41,452 nucleotides of DNA from Polaromonas sp. Lineage in GTDB: Bacteria > Pseudomonadota > Gammaproteobacteria > Burkholderiales > Burkholderiaceae_C. The position numbers and the translations under genes were made by a program. Location of the stretch: NCBI RefSeq assembly GCF_013817205.1, contig NZ_JACDDD010000027.1, positions 1-41,452 of the forward strand, written 5' to 3'. This document shows, one piece after another, positions 18,294 to 26,491 of this stretch. Below the pieces are notes generated by a model, which ran no database searches, was not told the DNA's origin, and saw only the letters and a list, made by a program, of their open reading frames with translations. Each line of letters begins with the position of its first letter. Position 1 is the stretch's first letter.

Positions 18294-19382
18294 ATGTATA
18301 AAAACCTCGCTGCCGCGCTCGCGGCCGCCTGTTTTATTTCGCCTGTTTTTACCCAGACTGCTGCGCCTGTGAAGCCGCCGCTGAAGATCGGGTTTGTTTA
18401 TGTCGCCCCCATCACGGATGCCGGCTGGGTGCGCCAGCACGAAGACGCGCGCAAGGCTGTCGAAGCGGCGCTGGGCGACAGGGTTACAACCACCTATGTT
18501 GAAAACGTCACGGAGGGCGCCGACGCCGAGCGTGTGATCCGCGACCTGGCACAGCAGGGCCACCAGTTGATCTTCACGCCAAGCTTCGGCTACATGGAAC
18601 CCACGCTCAAGGTGGCCAGGGACTTTCCCAACGTGAAGTTCGAGTCCATCACCGGCTACAAGACGGCGCCCAATGTGGCGGTGGCCAATGCGCGCTATTA
18701 CGAAGGCCGCTACCTGGCGGGCCTCGCTGCCGGGCGGCTGGCGTCCAGCGCCGGTTATGTCGCGGGCTTCCCGATTCCCGAGGTGATTCAGGGCGTCAAT
18801 GCCTTCACGTTGGGCATGCGTTCGGTCAATCCGCAGGCGACGGTGAAGGTGGTCTGGCTGGGCGCCTGGTTCGACCCGCCGCGTGAGCGCGATGCCGCGA
18901 TGACGCTCTTCAACCAGGGCGTCGAAGTGATCACCTTTCACACTGGATCCACCGCCGTGATGGCTGCCGCGCAGGAGCGTGGCAAGCTGGCGATTGCCTA
19001 CCACTCGGACATGCGCAAAGTCGCACCCGACGCCCAGGTGCTGGCCGTGACGCACCAGTGGGGCGACTACTACACCCGGCGCGCGCAGGCGGTGCTGAAC
19101 GGCAACTGGCAAAGCGGCACGGTCTGGGGCGGCGTGAAAGAGGGCATGATCCGCGTCGACAGCTTTGGCCCCAAGGTGCCGAGGAAGGTGGCAGACGAAG
19201 TGCTGGCGCGCCAGCGGGATATTGCCAATGGCAGGCTGCACCCCTTCCATGCGCGTACCGCCCTGCTGGACAACGAGGGCCGCGAGCTGCTGGCCGCCGG
19301 CAAGACGCTGACGGACGAGCAGATCCTTGGGATGAACTTTCTGGTGCAAGGCGTGCAGGGAAGGCTGGCGAAAACGCCATGA
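18294..19382 (+). CDS. BMP family substrate-binding protein, coupled to queE
   Basis: 362-residue periplasmic binding protein of the BMP/PnrA family with a Sec signal (MYKNLAAALAAACFISPVF) but, unlike its paralogue at 952, no lipobox cysteine at the usual place. The ribosome site is TAGAGGACCACC. Core blocks match the paralogue: KIGFVYVAPITDAGW, DAERVIRDLAQQGHQLIF, FGYMEPTLKVA, IPEVIQGVNAFTLGMRSVNP, WGGVKEGMI. No permease or ATPase lies beside it. Its stop overlaps the queE start by 4 nt (ATGA), so it is translated with the queuosine genes. It may feed the importer encoded at the left edge, or bind a deazapurine or guanine; both are inference. Confidence 0.92.
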   Translation: MYKNLAAALAAACFISPVFTQTAAPVKPPLKIGFVYVAPITDAGWVRQHEDARKAVEAALGDRVTTTYVENVTEGADAERVIRDLAQQGHQLIFTPSFGYMEPTLKVARDFPNVKFESITGYKTAPNVAVANARYYEGRYLAGLAAGRLASSAGYVAGFPIPEVIQGVNAFTLGMRSVNPQATVKVVWLGAWFDPPRERDAAMTLFNQGVEVITFHTGSTAVMAAAQERGKLAIAYHSDMRKVAPDAQVLAVTHQWGDYYTRRAQAVLNGNWQSGTVWGGVKEGMIRVDSFGPKVPRKVADEVLARQRDIANGRLHPFHARTALLDNEGRELLAAGKTLTDEQILGMNFLVQGVQGRLAKTP

Positions 19383-20011
19383 GCTACCAGATCAAGGAGA
19401 TTTTCTACACACTGCAGGGCGAGGGCTGCAACACTGGTCGTCCCGCTGTGTTCTGCCGCTTTGCCGGCTGCAACCTGTGGTCGGGCCGCGAGCAAGACCG
19501 GGCCACCGCTGTCTGCCGGTTTTGCGACACCGACTTTGTCGGCACCGACGGGACACTGGGCGGCAGGTTTGCCGACGCCGAGTTGCTGGCCGGTCAGATC
19601 GAAGCCCTGTGGCCGGCCGGTGCCGGGCATCGACTGGTGGTGATGACCGGCGGGGAACCGCTGCTGCAGCTCGATGCCGCCTTGATAGCCGCTCTGCATG
19701 TGCGCGGCTTTTCGATTGCCGTGGAAACCAACGGCAGCATCGCGGCGCCCCCCGGCATAGACTGGCTCTGCGTCAGCCCGAAGGCGGGTGCGCCCTGGGT
19801 TCAGCGAGAGGGCCAGGAGCTCAAGCTGGTATGGCCGCAACCAGGGTTTGATCTGGCAGAGCTGGAAGCCGCCAACTTCACCCAACGCTACCTTCAGCCC
19901 ATGGACAACCCGGAACGCGCAGGCAACACCCAGGCCTGCATTGCCTTGTGCATGCAGCGGCCCGCCTGGCGCCTGAGCCTGCAGACCCACAAGATCACAG
20001 GCATCCGATGA
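19379..20011 (+). CDS. queE: 7-carboxy-7-deazaguanine synthase (radical SAM)
   Basis: 210-residue radical SAM enzyme that turns 6-carboxy-tetrahydropterin into 7-carboxy-7-deazaguanine in the queuosine/preQ0 pathway. The opening YQIKEIFYTLQGEGCNTGRP is diagnostic. The iron-sulfur cysteines have the CX14CX2C spacing (GCNLW...VCRFCDTDF) known from Burkholderia-type QueE instead of CX3CX2C. MTGGEPLLQ, VETNGS and the end RLSLQTHKITGIR are also standard. ATGA overlaps on both sides couple it to the BMP gene and to queD. Confidence 0.95.
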   Translation: MSYQIKEIFYTLQGEGCNTGRPAVFCRFAGCNLWSGREQDRATAVCRFCDTDFVGTDGTLGGRFADAELLAGQIEALWPAGAGHRLVVMTGGEPLLQLDAALIAALHVRGFSIAVETNGSIAAPPGIDWLCVSPKAGAPWVQREGQELKLVWPQPGFDLAELEAANFTQRYLQPMDNPERAGNTQACIALCMQRPAWRLSLQTHKITGIR

Positions 20012-20370
20012 GGTACACCATCAGCCAGAAGTTTTTCTTCGACGCGGCCCACACACTCAGGCGCGAGATCGAAACCGACAGCAGCCGGCGCGTGCATGGC
20101 CACACCTACAACGCCGAAGTTTTTCTGAGCGGGCAGCCCGATCCGGACTCCGGCATGGTGATGGATCTGGGTTTGGTGCGGCTGGAAATTGAGCAGATCC
20201 GGCAACTGCTGGACCACCACCTGCTGGACGACGTGGCTGGGCTGGGGCCGGCCACGCTGGAAAACCTGTGCCATTTCATCGCCCACAAGCTGCAGCCGCG
20301 CCTGCCGGCACTGAGTTCGGTGCGGGTGTGGCGCGAGTCCGTGGGCGACAGTTGCATGTGGAGCCTATAG
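20008..20370 (+). CDS. queD: 6-carboxy-5,6,7,8-tetrahydropterin synthase-like protein (QueD)
   Basis: 120-residue T-fold enzyme of the 6-pyruvoyl-tetrahydropterin synthase family, supplying the substrate of QueE. Zinc ligands are His15 (FFFDAAHTL), His30 and His32 (RVHGHTY); MVMDLGLVR, LDHHLLDD and PATLENLCHFI are typical. The catalytic cysteine normally found four residues before the HGH motif is Ser26 here (SSRRVHGH). Length is normal for QueD. The start overlaps the queE stop by 4 nt. Because of the missing cysteine the exact reaction is less certain than the family, although the coupling to queE argues for a real QueD role. Confidence 0.88.
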   Translation: MRYTISQKFFFDAAHTLRREIETDSSRRVHGHTYNAEVFLSGQPDPDSGMVMDLGLVRLEIEQIRQLLDHHLLDDVAGLGPATLENLCHFIAHKLQPRLPALSSVRVWRESVGDSCMWSL

Positions 20371-20425
20371 TCCTTATTGGCTCTGGCTTATGGGCAAGCC
20401 CGACCACTGCAGTATTCTTGTGAAC

Positions 20426-21724
20426 ATGAAAGCCTGGCGCGCCTCCGTCCTCTACTTTGCCGATCCGGCGCAAGCCGTGCTGGAGACCGACGGTCTGCTG
20501 GTGGTCGGCCCCGACAGCGCGGGCCGACAGGTAGTGCAGGCTGTGGGCAGCTACAGCGCGCTCGCGCCGCGTTTTCCCGGCCTGGACATCACCCACCTGC
20601 CGGGCCGCATCATCGCGCCGGGTTTTGTGGACATGCACATCCATTACCCGCAGCTCGATGTGATCGGCTCGCCAGCCGAAGGCTTGCTGCCTTGGCTGGA
20701 AAACTACACCTTTCCCCATGAAAGCCGGTTTTCGGACGCTGCGCACAGCACGGAGGTGGCCAGTTTTTTTGTGGATGAGCTGCTGCGCCACGGCGTGACG
20801 ACGGCGCTGGCTTTTGCCACCTCGCATCCGGCGTCGGTCAATGCGCTGCTTGGCGAGGCGCAGCGCCGCAAGCTGCGCATGATCGCCGGCAAGGTGCTGC
20901 AGGACCAGAACTCGCCCGACGGCGTGCGTGATGACACCGAGCAGGGCCTGATTGACACCGAGGCGCTGATCTCCCGCTGGCACGGTGTGGACCGGCTGGG
21001 CTACGCGATCACGCCGCGTTTTGTGCCCAGCTGCAGCGAAGCGCAGCTGCGCGGCGCCGGTCAACTGGCCGCCAGATATGCCGACGTCTGGATCCAGTCG
21101 CACGTGGCAGAAAACAAGGACGAGGTCGCCTGGGTGAAGGAGCTCTACCCCCAAGCACGCAGCTACCTCAGCGTGTATGAACAGTTCGGTCTGCTGCGCC
21201 CGCGCGCCGTTTACGCGCACTGCATCCACATCGACGATGAAGACCGCGCGCTGATGCGTAGCACTGGCACGGCGGCGGCCGTCAGCCCGACCAGCAACCT
21301 GTTTCTGGGCAGCGGTTTTTTCGACTACCTGGGGGCGGACCGCACCGGCTTTCTATATGGGCTGGCCAGCGACGTGGGCGGCGGCACCAGCTTCAGCCCC
21401 TTTCACACCATGCTGGCGGCCTATTACGTGGGCAGGGAAGGGCAGACCAAGGCTGGCGTCTCGCTGAGCCCGCAGCAACTCTGGTGGCAACATACCGGCG
21501 GCGCGGCGCGGGCGCTGGGCCTGGAGGGTGTGGTGGGCAACCTGGTGCCCGGCTGCGAAGCCGACTTTGTGATTCTCAATCCCCAGGCGACCCCGCTGCT
21601 GGCGCGCAAGACGGCGCAGGCCGGCAGCCTCGACGAGTTGCTGTTCGCGCTGATCGTGCTGGGCGACGACCGGGTCATCGAACAGGTCGTTATTTCTCAA
21701 GCCAAATCGGCCTCTGGCCCATAA
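20426..21724 (+). CDS. guaD: Guanine deaminase
   Basis: 432-residue zinc amidohydrolase converting guanine to xanthine. Motifs: PGFVDMHIHYPQ (metal ligands), LPWLENYTFPHESRF (guanine-deaminase signature), SHVAENKDEV, YAHCIHIDDED and ASDVGGGTSFS. I start at the ATG at 20426; the open frame from 20390 would add residues without family similarity. A -10-like TATTCT ends 7 nt before it and there is no Shine-Dalgarno, so the mRNA may be leaderless. The last nine or so codons (SQAKSASGP) lie inside an intergenic repeat element. Together with adenine deaminase and two BMP proteins it makes this a purine-salvage neighbourhood. Confidence 0.93.
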   Translation: MKAWRASVLYFADPAQAVLETDGLLVVGPDSAGRQVVQAVGSYSALAPRFPGLDITHLPGRIIAPGFVDMHIHYPQLDVIGSPAEGLLPWLENYTFPHESRFSDAAHSTEVASFFVDELLRHGVTTALAFATSHPASVNALLGEAQRRKLRMIAGKVLQDQNSPDGVRDDTEQGLIDTEALISRWHGVDRLGYAITPRFVPSCSEAQLRGAGQLAARYADVWIQSHVAENKDEVAWVKELYPQARSYLSVYEQFGLLRPRAVYAHCIHIDDEDRALMRSTGTAAAVSPTSNLFLGSGFFDYLGADRTGFLYGLASDVGGGTSFSPFHTMLAAYYVGREGQTKAGVSLSPQQLWWQHTGGAARALGLEGVVGNLVPGCEADFVILNPQATPLLARKTAQAGSLDELLFALIVLGDDRVIEQVVISQAKSASGP

Positions 21725-21768
21725 CTGGCGTGCGCAAGCAGCTATAAAAAGTATAGCGAATCAAACCC
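21698..21768 (-). repeat. Comamonadaceae-type intergenic repeat, copy 1 (includes guaD 3' end)
   Basis: Read on the minus strand: TACTTTTTATAGCTGCTTGCGC, then GGGCCAGAGGCCGATTTGGCTT. It matches the general pattern 'ATAGCTG-CT-GCGC ... AGGCC' shared with the copies near 30131, 32987, 37228 and 39751. It covers the guaD stop codon. Confidence 0.55.
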
Positions 21769-21825
21769 GGGTCGGCGCCTGTTCTGGCTTGCCTACAATC
21801 GAGGCAACCTGAGGAATTTCCTGAC

Positions 21826-22398
21826 ATGAGCATCAAAAGCGACAAATGGATACGCCACATGGCCGAGACCACCGGCATGATTGAGCCCTTCGAGCCGGGC
21901 CAGATCCGTGAGAGCGAAGGCCGCAAGATCATCAGCTACGGCACTAGCAGTTACGGCTACGACATCCGTTGCGCGCCCGAGTTCAAGGTCTTCACCAACA
22001 TCCACAGCACGGTGGTCGATCCGAAAAACTTCGACGAAAAGAGTTTTGTCGACTTCCACGGCGACAGCTGCATCATCCCGCCCAACAGCTTCGCGCTGGC
22101 CCGCACGGTCGAGTACTTCCGCATCCCGCGCAACGTGCTGACCATCTGCCTGGGCAAGAGCACCTACGCCCGTTGCGGCATCATCGTCAACGTCACGCCC
22201 TTCGAGCCAGAGTGGGAAGGGTATGTAACGCTGGAGTTCAGCAACACCACGCCGCTACCCGCCAAGATCTATGCTGGTGAAGGCTGCGCGCAGGTGCTGT
22301 TTTTCGAAAGTGACAAGGACGACGTCTGCGAGGTCAGCTACAAGGACCGCGGCGGCAAGTACCAAGGGCAGAGCGGGGTGACGCTGCCCAGGGCGTAA
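21826..22398 (+). CDS. dcd: dCTP deaminase
   Basis: 190-residue homotrimeric enzyme that deaminates dCTP to dUTP for thymidylate synthesis. The start follows GAGGAATTTCCTGAC. Seen: [10 protein letters not shown] at the start, [14 protein letters not shown], the nucleotide motif [17 protein letters not shown] with the catalytic Glu in [16 protein letters not shown], and the closing [18 protein letters not shown]. Full family length. The last 81 bp are repeated 742 bp downstream. A hairpin terminator follows. Confidence 0.96.
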   Translation: MSIKSDKWIRHMAETTGMIEPFEPGQIRESEGRKIISYGTSSYGYDIRCAPEFKVFTNIHSTVVDPKNFDEKSFVDFHGDSCIIPPNSFALARTVEYFRIPRNVLTICLGKSTYARCGIIVNVTPFEPEWEGYVTLEFSNTTPLPAKIYAGEGCAQVLFFESDKDDVCEVSYKDRGGKYQGQSGVTLPRA

Positions 22399-22424
22399 AG
22401 ACGCGGGCACTCGCCCCTTTGCAA

Positions 22425-22456
22425 GAAAAAGAAGCTGACAAGGTCAGTTTCTTTTC
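22425..22456. terminator. Hairpin terminator after dcd (bidirectional shape)
   Basis: Stem GAAAAAGAAGCTGAC / GTCAGTTTCTTTTC with a 3-nt loop, about 13 bp with one G-T pair and one bulge. A-rich 5' arm and T-rich 3' arm make it plausible in both directions, ending dcd and the convergent small gene at 22599. Confidence 0.6.
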
Positions 22457-22504
22457 CCTGGGGCCTGATGTGGCGCTTACTTGACAAGCAGCACCAGCGC
22501 GCCC

Positions 22505-22597
22505 AGTTGTCATGCCGGAGTGGATGCGGCATTCATCCGCGCCGGGGAAGACGTCGGCCCTTGAGGCACGGATTGGGTCAAGCCCGCAATGACAACT
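22505..22597. mobile_element. Small MITE-like or palindromic element
   Basis: 93-bp non-coding segment with perfect 9-bp terminal inverted repeats AGTTGTCAT (22505-22513) / ATGACAACT (22589-22597). Inside are GCCGGAGTGGATGCGGC and GGGTCAAGCCCGCAATG, wording typical of the 'TGTCATTGCGGGCTTGACCC' repeats dispersed in many proteobacteria. The right end abuts the stop codon of the gene at 22599. No transposase is inside. Confidence 0.5.
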
Positions 22598-22598
22598 A

Positions 22599-22880
22599 CT
22601 ACTTGTTCAATCCCTTCTCGCGCAGATGCCGCGCCAGCCCGCAGTAGCCGTCCTTGAACAGCAATTCGTTTTCCAGCTTGGCAGGCAGCAGCTTTTCCTT
22701 CAGCGCCTGCGCCGCCTGATTGCCCTGGTGCTGCCGCACGAACCCGATGGCCCGCTCGAACTTCGATACCTCGGCGCGACAGGGGTCTTGGGCGTGCAGG
22801 CTTAAATCCGCAGTCGTGCCCTGCGAAAAGGCCGCGCACGGCAGGAGTAGCGCTGAGGCCAGGGCGGGGATGTACTTCAT
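22599..22880 (-). CDS. Small secreted hypothetical protein
   Basis: 93-residue protein with a clear signal peptide (MKYIPALASALLLPCAAFSQ). The ATG at 22880 follows GGAGGTTTTGC, a strong ribosome site, so the longer upstream frame is rejected. The mature part is helical and charged, with two cysteines that could pair (HAQDPCRAEVSKFERAIGF and KDGYCGLARHL) and QAAQALKEKLLPAKLENELLF between. I do not recognise the family. It lies inside the DNA separating dcd from its duplicated tail, so it may have arrived with that insertion. Confidence 0.72.
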   Translation of the reverse strand: MKYIPALASALLLPCAAFSQGTTADLSLHAQDPCRAEVSKFERAIGFVRQHQGNQAAQALKEKLLPAKLENELLFKDGYCGLARHLREKGLNK

Positions 22881-23059
22881 GCAAAACCTCCAACCACAAC
22901 TTGGCAAGTGTGCTGGGAGCCGGCTCATTCGCCATAGGCGAGTCCGTATGGCGACTATGGCGGATTCGGTATTGACAAGGCGCGAGTGACAAGCCTCTCG
23001 CCAAGGGGGGGGCACGCTCAATACCAAAATGGCGTCAGGAACTCAAGAATGTCTATCGC

Positions 23060-23140
23060 GACGACGTCTGCGAGGTCAGCTACGAGGACCGCGGCGGCAA
23101 GTACCAAGGGCAGAGCGGGGTGACGCTGCCCTGGGCGTGA
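23060..23140 (+). pseudogene. Duplicated 3' end of dcd
   Basis: 81 bp that repeat 22318-22398, the last 26 codons plus stop of dcd, with only about three changes (Lys to Glu, Arg to Trp, TAA to TGA). The frame is kept, reading [20 protein letters not shown] then VTLPWA and stop. There is no start or upstream dcd sequence, so it is not expressed as an enzyme. It marks the right border of a 660-bp segment between the copies. Confidence 0.85.
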
Positions 23141-23201
23141 GAAAGAACCCGACGCTTAAGCAAACCCCGCAGCGGAACAATGCGAAACGCTGCAATGCCT
23201 T

Positions 23202-24190
23202 CTAACCGGTCTGCCAGACGCCCAGCGCGCCCAGCCCCTGCGGCTTTTGCAGACGGGATTGGGCCTTCGCATCACCGATCAAATGTGCCCCCCACCAGTC
23301 CGTGGTGATGCGCGTGACCAGCATGTGGTGTTGAACTTGTAACTGACTCGAGATCACCTCGCGCGGCAGTATGCTTGCGGCGCGGCCCGTTGCGCCGGCA
23401 AAGGTCATGTGGTCGGCGTCTTTGAGCAACAACATTGCCTTGTTGCCCGCTGGCAAAACGCCAAACACGGCGGCGCGCCTGTCTGGCGTGGCATTGTTGC
23501 CCGCCACGTCCTCGTCCCGCGTTCCGGTAATGCAGAGAGTGGGTCGGGTCACGTTTGCAAATGCCTGCACCCATCACTCTCGGCCGGCAGCGCAGGTGAC
23601 AAGGCGATCAGCGCGGCGATACGCGGCTCGCGCAAGCCCGGCTGTCCGGGGTAGGCCTGACCGCCGATGCCGAGCGTCGTGTGGGCTCCAAATGAATGAC
23701 CTGCCATGCCAACCCATTCGGTACGGACAGATCGCCAAGCTTTCTCGGTCATCTTGCGCCTGGCCATTTCATCCAGCGCGAACGCCACGTCTTGCAGCCT
23801 GGCCAAAAGCTGGGTGGCATTGCCCACTGACCGCAGCGCCGCCCGATCCGCGAAACCGCCGCTGACACCGCGTACCGCATCGATGTCGCTACCTCCATGT
23901 TGCAAATGCAACACCACAAACCCGTTCTGCGTCCAGGCCTCCCCCCACACTTCTCCACCAGAACGCGAGCCTCCCAAACCATGGGAGTAAATGATCACCG
24001 GCCAGCCATCCGCAGGCGCGGCGCCCTGCGGCCAGCGGATGCGCACTGGCACCGCGCGCTGGCGATTTGCGTCCAGCCAGGTCTCGTCGGTAGATGAGGC
24101 AGCTTGCGCAAAAGCCAGCGGAGTGGCCATCAGCCCCGCTGCTGTGGCCAGCGCCTGCCGGCGATTGGGGTGCGTGATGGTGTTTCGCAT
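23202..24190 (-). pseudogene. Exported alpha/beta hydrolase (dienelactone-hydrolase-like), frameshifted
   Basis: Two overlapping frames make one protein of about 330 residues. The first (24190 down to about 23566) has a signal with twin arginines (PNRRQALATAAGLMATPLAFAQA), the oxyanion region IYSHGLGGSR and the nucleophile elbow GMAGHSFGAHT. The second (from about 23570 to 23202) carries the acid in ITGTRDEDV and the histidine in DADHMTFAG. The frames meet at ESDG / VQAFANVTRPT: one more G in the GGG at 23568-23570 would restore continuity. So the gene is either freshly broken or carries a sequencing slip. All three catalytic residues survive. Substrate unknown; a platelet-activating-factor acetylhydrolase-like esterase is another possible label. 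Confidence 0.75.
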
Positions 24191-24237
24191 GAACCAATAC
24201 TGCGACAGTTCTGGAAAGCTGGCTTCAGGGGAAGTAG

Positions 24238-24660
24238 CTACTTCACCAGCAGCACCGGCACCTCGGCATCGGTCACCACACGCTGGGCCACGCTGCCCAT
24301 CACGGCGCGGCCCAGCCAGCCGTGGCCGTGGGTGCCCATCATGATCATGTGGGCCTTTTCCTTTTTGGTGGCGCGCAGGATCTCGGCGGTGGGTGTGCCC
24401 ACAACGGCCACGGTCTTGAAGGCAATCTTGTGGCGCTTGAGAAAACGCTCGATGGGAGCCAGCACCTTTTGTGATTCCTCGGCATGGTAGGCGGCAACTT
24501 CGGCCGAACCAAGCATGCCGCTGACACGACCGGGCACCGGCGCCTGCACGTTGAGGATGACGACCTCGCCGTCAGGACCGGCCAGATTTTCGTGGGTGAC
24601 GAGAAAAGCCAGGGCCTTTTTGGTGTATTTGCTGCCGTCGGCGGCGAAGACTATTTTCAT
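24238..24660 (-). CDS. Universal stress protein (UspA family)
   Basis: 140-residue cytoplasmic protein of the nucleotide-binding Usp type. MKIVFAADGSKYTKKAL opens the fold, and the ATP-binding glycine motif GTHGHGWLGRAVMGSVAQRV followed by VPVLLVK closes it. The ribosome site AAGGAAACTTT precedes the ATG at 24660. Immediately upstream on the same strand lies the tail of a second Usp gene. Role in stress survival is by family only. Confidence 0.93.
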   Translation of the reverse strand: MKIVFAADGSKYTKKALAFLVTHENLAGPDGEVVILNVQAPVPGRVSGMLGSAEVAAYHAEESQKVLAPIERFLKRHKIAFKTVAVVGTPTAEILRATKKEKAHMIMMGTHGHGWLGRAVMGSVAQRVVTDAEVPVLLVK

Positions 24661-24684
24661 AAAGTTTCCTTGGTGAGAAAGCCG

Positions 24685-24813
24685 TCAGCGTAACACCAGC
24701 ACCGGCACGCTGCTGTGGGTGAGGACATGCTGGGTCTCGCTGCCGAGCAGCAGGCGCTTGATGCCCTTGCGTCCATGCGAGGCCATGACGATCAGGTCGC
24801 ATTTGTGTTTTTT
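24685..24813 (-). pseudogene. C-terminal remnant of a second UspA-family gene
   Basis: About 42 codons read [34 protein letters not shown] and SVPVLVLR then TGA: the ATP-binding C-terminal half of a universal stress protein, with the family motif G-x2-G-x9-G(S/T). The frame upstream (24814-24915) is open but has no Usp character and no start, so the N-terminal half is lost. It lies 24 bp before the intact usp gene, suggesting a deleted tandem paralogue. Confidence 0.7.
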
Positions 24814-24917
24814 GGACTGGGGTACACGCGCGGCGGGCGGGCTGCTGGCGGCGGCGGCCTGGGCGCTGTGGGCCGACGCCTTTCACCGCTTTGGCGAGTG
24901 GTGCGGGCTGGTCTGAG

Positions 24918-25841
24918 TCACTGCTTTCCCGCGCGCAAAGCGGTGCGCGCCGCCCCCAGGTCCCAACCGGCCCAGCCGCAGCTTTTGAACAGCACCGGGC
25001 CGGCGGGACGCGTGGCTCTGCCACCGATGACGTCGGCCAGGGTGGCGAAGCTGCCCACCTCCAGCCCGGCCTGCAGCAGGTCGCCGGCTTCGTGAAGCGC
25101 ATCGGTCGTGTCCACCACTACCGAGCCGGTCTCTGCGATGTGCCGGCACAGTTCGGCGCCAAGCTCGACCATGTCCGGGGTGAAGGCCCCGACCGCGCTG
25201 ATGAAACCATCGCGTCGCGGCAGCGCCCGCAGCACGACGCCACTGGCCGGGGTGCAGGTCACGGCGAGCGGGCACTCTGCCAGCGCGGCATTGGGATCGT
25301 CCGTCACATGCGCCAGCAGGCCCAGCGACCGGGCGTGCTCTGCAAGTGCCAACGCGCTGGAAGCGCTGCGCGAGGCGATAACCACCTCGCTGATGCTCAG
25401 GCCAGCGGCAAATGCCTCAATGTGCGCCCGACCCTGCACCCCGGCGCCGACAATCAGCAGCGGCCCGCTGGTATTGGGTGCCAGTCGCTGCGCCGCGAGC
25501 ATGGTCACCGCAGCGGTGCGCCTGGCGGTGACGGTCGGCCCGTCCAGCACCAGGCGGCGAGCGCCACTGGCGATGTCAAACACCATCACGTCGCCCTGGA
25601 TGGTCGGGCGCGGAGTGCCCGCATTGGCGGGTGTGAAAGTGATCAGTTTTGTGATGGCAAGCCGGCTGTCCATGGCCGGCATGACAAACAGGCTGCTCCC
25701 ACCGGCCAGCCGCTGGACCAGCCGTTCCGGCACCTGTACCGACTCGTCAGCCAGCAGCGCGGCGAGCTCCGCCACCAGGGCGGGATAGGGCAGCCGCGCT
25801 GCTGTCTGGGTGGCGTCCAGCAAGGAGAGGGTGTCGTTCAT
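24918..25841 (-). CDS. Ornithine cyclodeaminase/mu-crystallin family (pyrroline-2-carboxylate reductase-like)
   Basis: 307-residue NAD(P)-binding enzyme. The Rossmann motif is LLIVGAGVQGRAHIEAF (near residue 130), preceded by substrate residues in AITKLITFTPANAG and VLDGPTVTARRTAAV. The C-terminal half has ISAVGAFTPDMVEL and VVVDTTDALHEAGDL. In beta-proteobacteria this subgroup is often annotated delta-1-pyrroline-2-carboxylate reductase (proline/hydroxyproline/lysine catabolism); true ornithine cyclodeaminase activity is less likely. The start at 25841 gives the normal length. A -10-like CATAAT ends 6 nt before the ATG, with no Shine-Dalgarno. No pathway neighbours support one substrate. Confidence 0.83.
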   Translation of the reverse strand: MNDTLSLLDATQTAARLPYPALVAELAALLADESVQVPERLVQRLAGGSSLFVMPAMDSRLAITKLITFTPANAGTPRPTIQGDVMVFDIASGARRLVLDGPTVTARRTAAVTMLAAQRLAPNTSGPLLIVGAGVQGRAHIEAFAAGLSISEVVIASRSASSALALAEHARSLGLLAHVTDDPNAALAECPLAVTCTPASGVVLRALPRRDGFISAVGAFTPDMVELGAELCRHIAETGSVVVDTTDALHEAGDLLQAGLEVGSFATLADVIGGRATRPAGPVLFKSCGWAGWDLGAARTALRAGKQ

Positions 25842-26131
25842 GCAGGGATTATGGACGCGACAAATGGGTCCGTGCGCAGGCGCGGAAGTCGGATGGGGAT
25901 GGGATTGCCAAGGCGGATTTCGCAGCCAATAGTCGGCTTGGCAAGAGATTGAGCGCAGCAGAGCTCCCGAGCCCGGCTGATCGCGCCCTCCAGGGGGCTG
26001 GTTCTGCGCTTCCTCAAGCCGGAAAGCGCATGCGGCCAGCGACTTTCTCCTACAGCGCCACGCGCCGTGCACCGGGGTGCCTGCCGGGGCGCGCTGCCTA
26101 TGATCAAACCAGTCACCACCAGGAGCCTTTC

Positions 26132-26491
26132 ATGTTTACCAACCACTCGCCAAAAATTCACTCTGTACCGCGCGAATATATGTTTGCCGGCGTCGGTTTG
26201 TTGTTGGTGATCGGCATGCTGATGGGCATCGCGATGGTTGCTGGCGGCCAAGTCAAAAAGGCCGAACTGCGTGAGTCCACGCTGACAACGCAGCGAATCG
26301 CCATTGCTCAATGCATGGAAACTCTGGGCGGCGCAAAACTCAACAAGTGCATCATTCAGGCCGAGGCCTCGCCAGCTGCTGGAAATCGCACAACGCTCGC
26401 TGACAACACTGTCAGCTTCACCCGCAGCACGGCAGTGGCCGCTGGTTCCAGCCAGGGTCTTATTCCCGTGGCCTTCAGCGCTCACCGCTAA
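26132..26491 (+). CDS. Small single-pass membrane hypothetical protein
   Basis: 119-residue protein with the start set by AGGAGCCTTTC before the ATG at 26132. One transmembrane helix (about residues 22-41, MFAGVGLLLVIGMLMGIAMV) follows a short N-terminal tail. The C-terminal part would be periplasmic, with two cysteines (IAQCMETL, LNKCIIQ) likely to pair and a Ser/Thr/Ala-rich end. No family recognised. It stands alone; about 290 bp on its left and 220 bp on its right hold no gene I can support. Confidence 0.65.
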   Translation: MFTNHSPKIHSVPREYMFAGVGLLLVIGMLMGIAMVAGGQVKKAELRESTLTTQRIAIAQCMETLGGAKLNKCIIQAEASPAAGNRTTLADNTVSFTRSTAVAAGSSQGLIPVAFSAHR

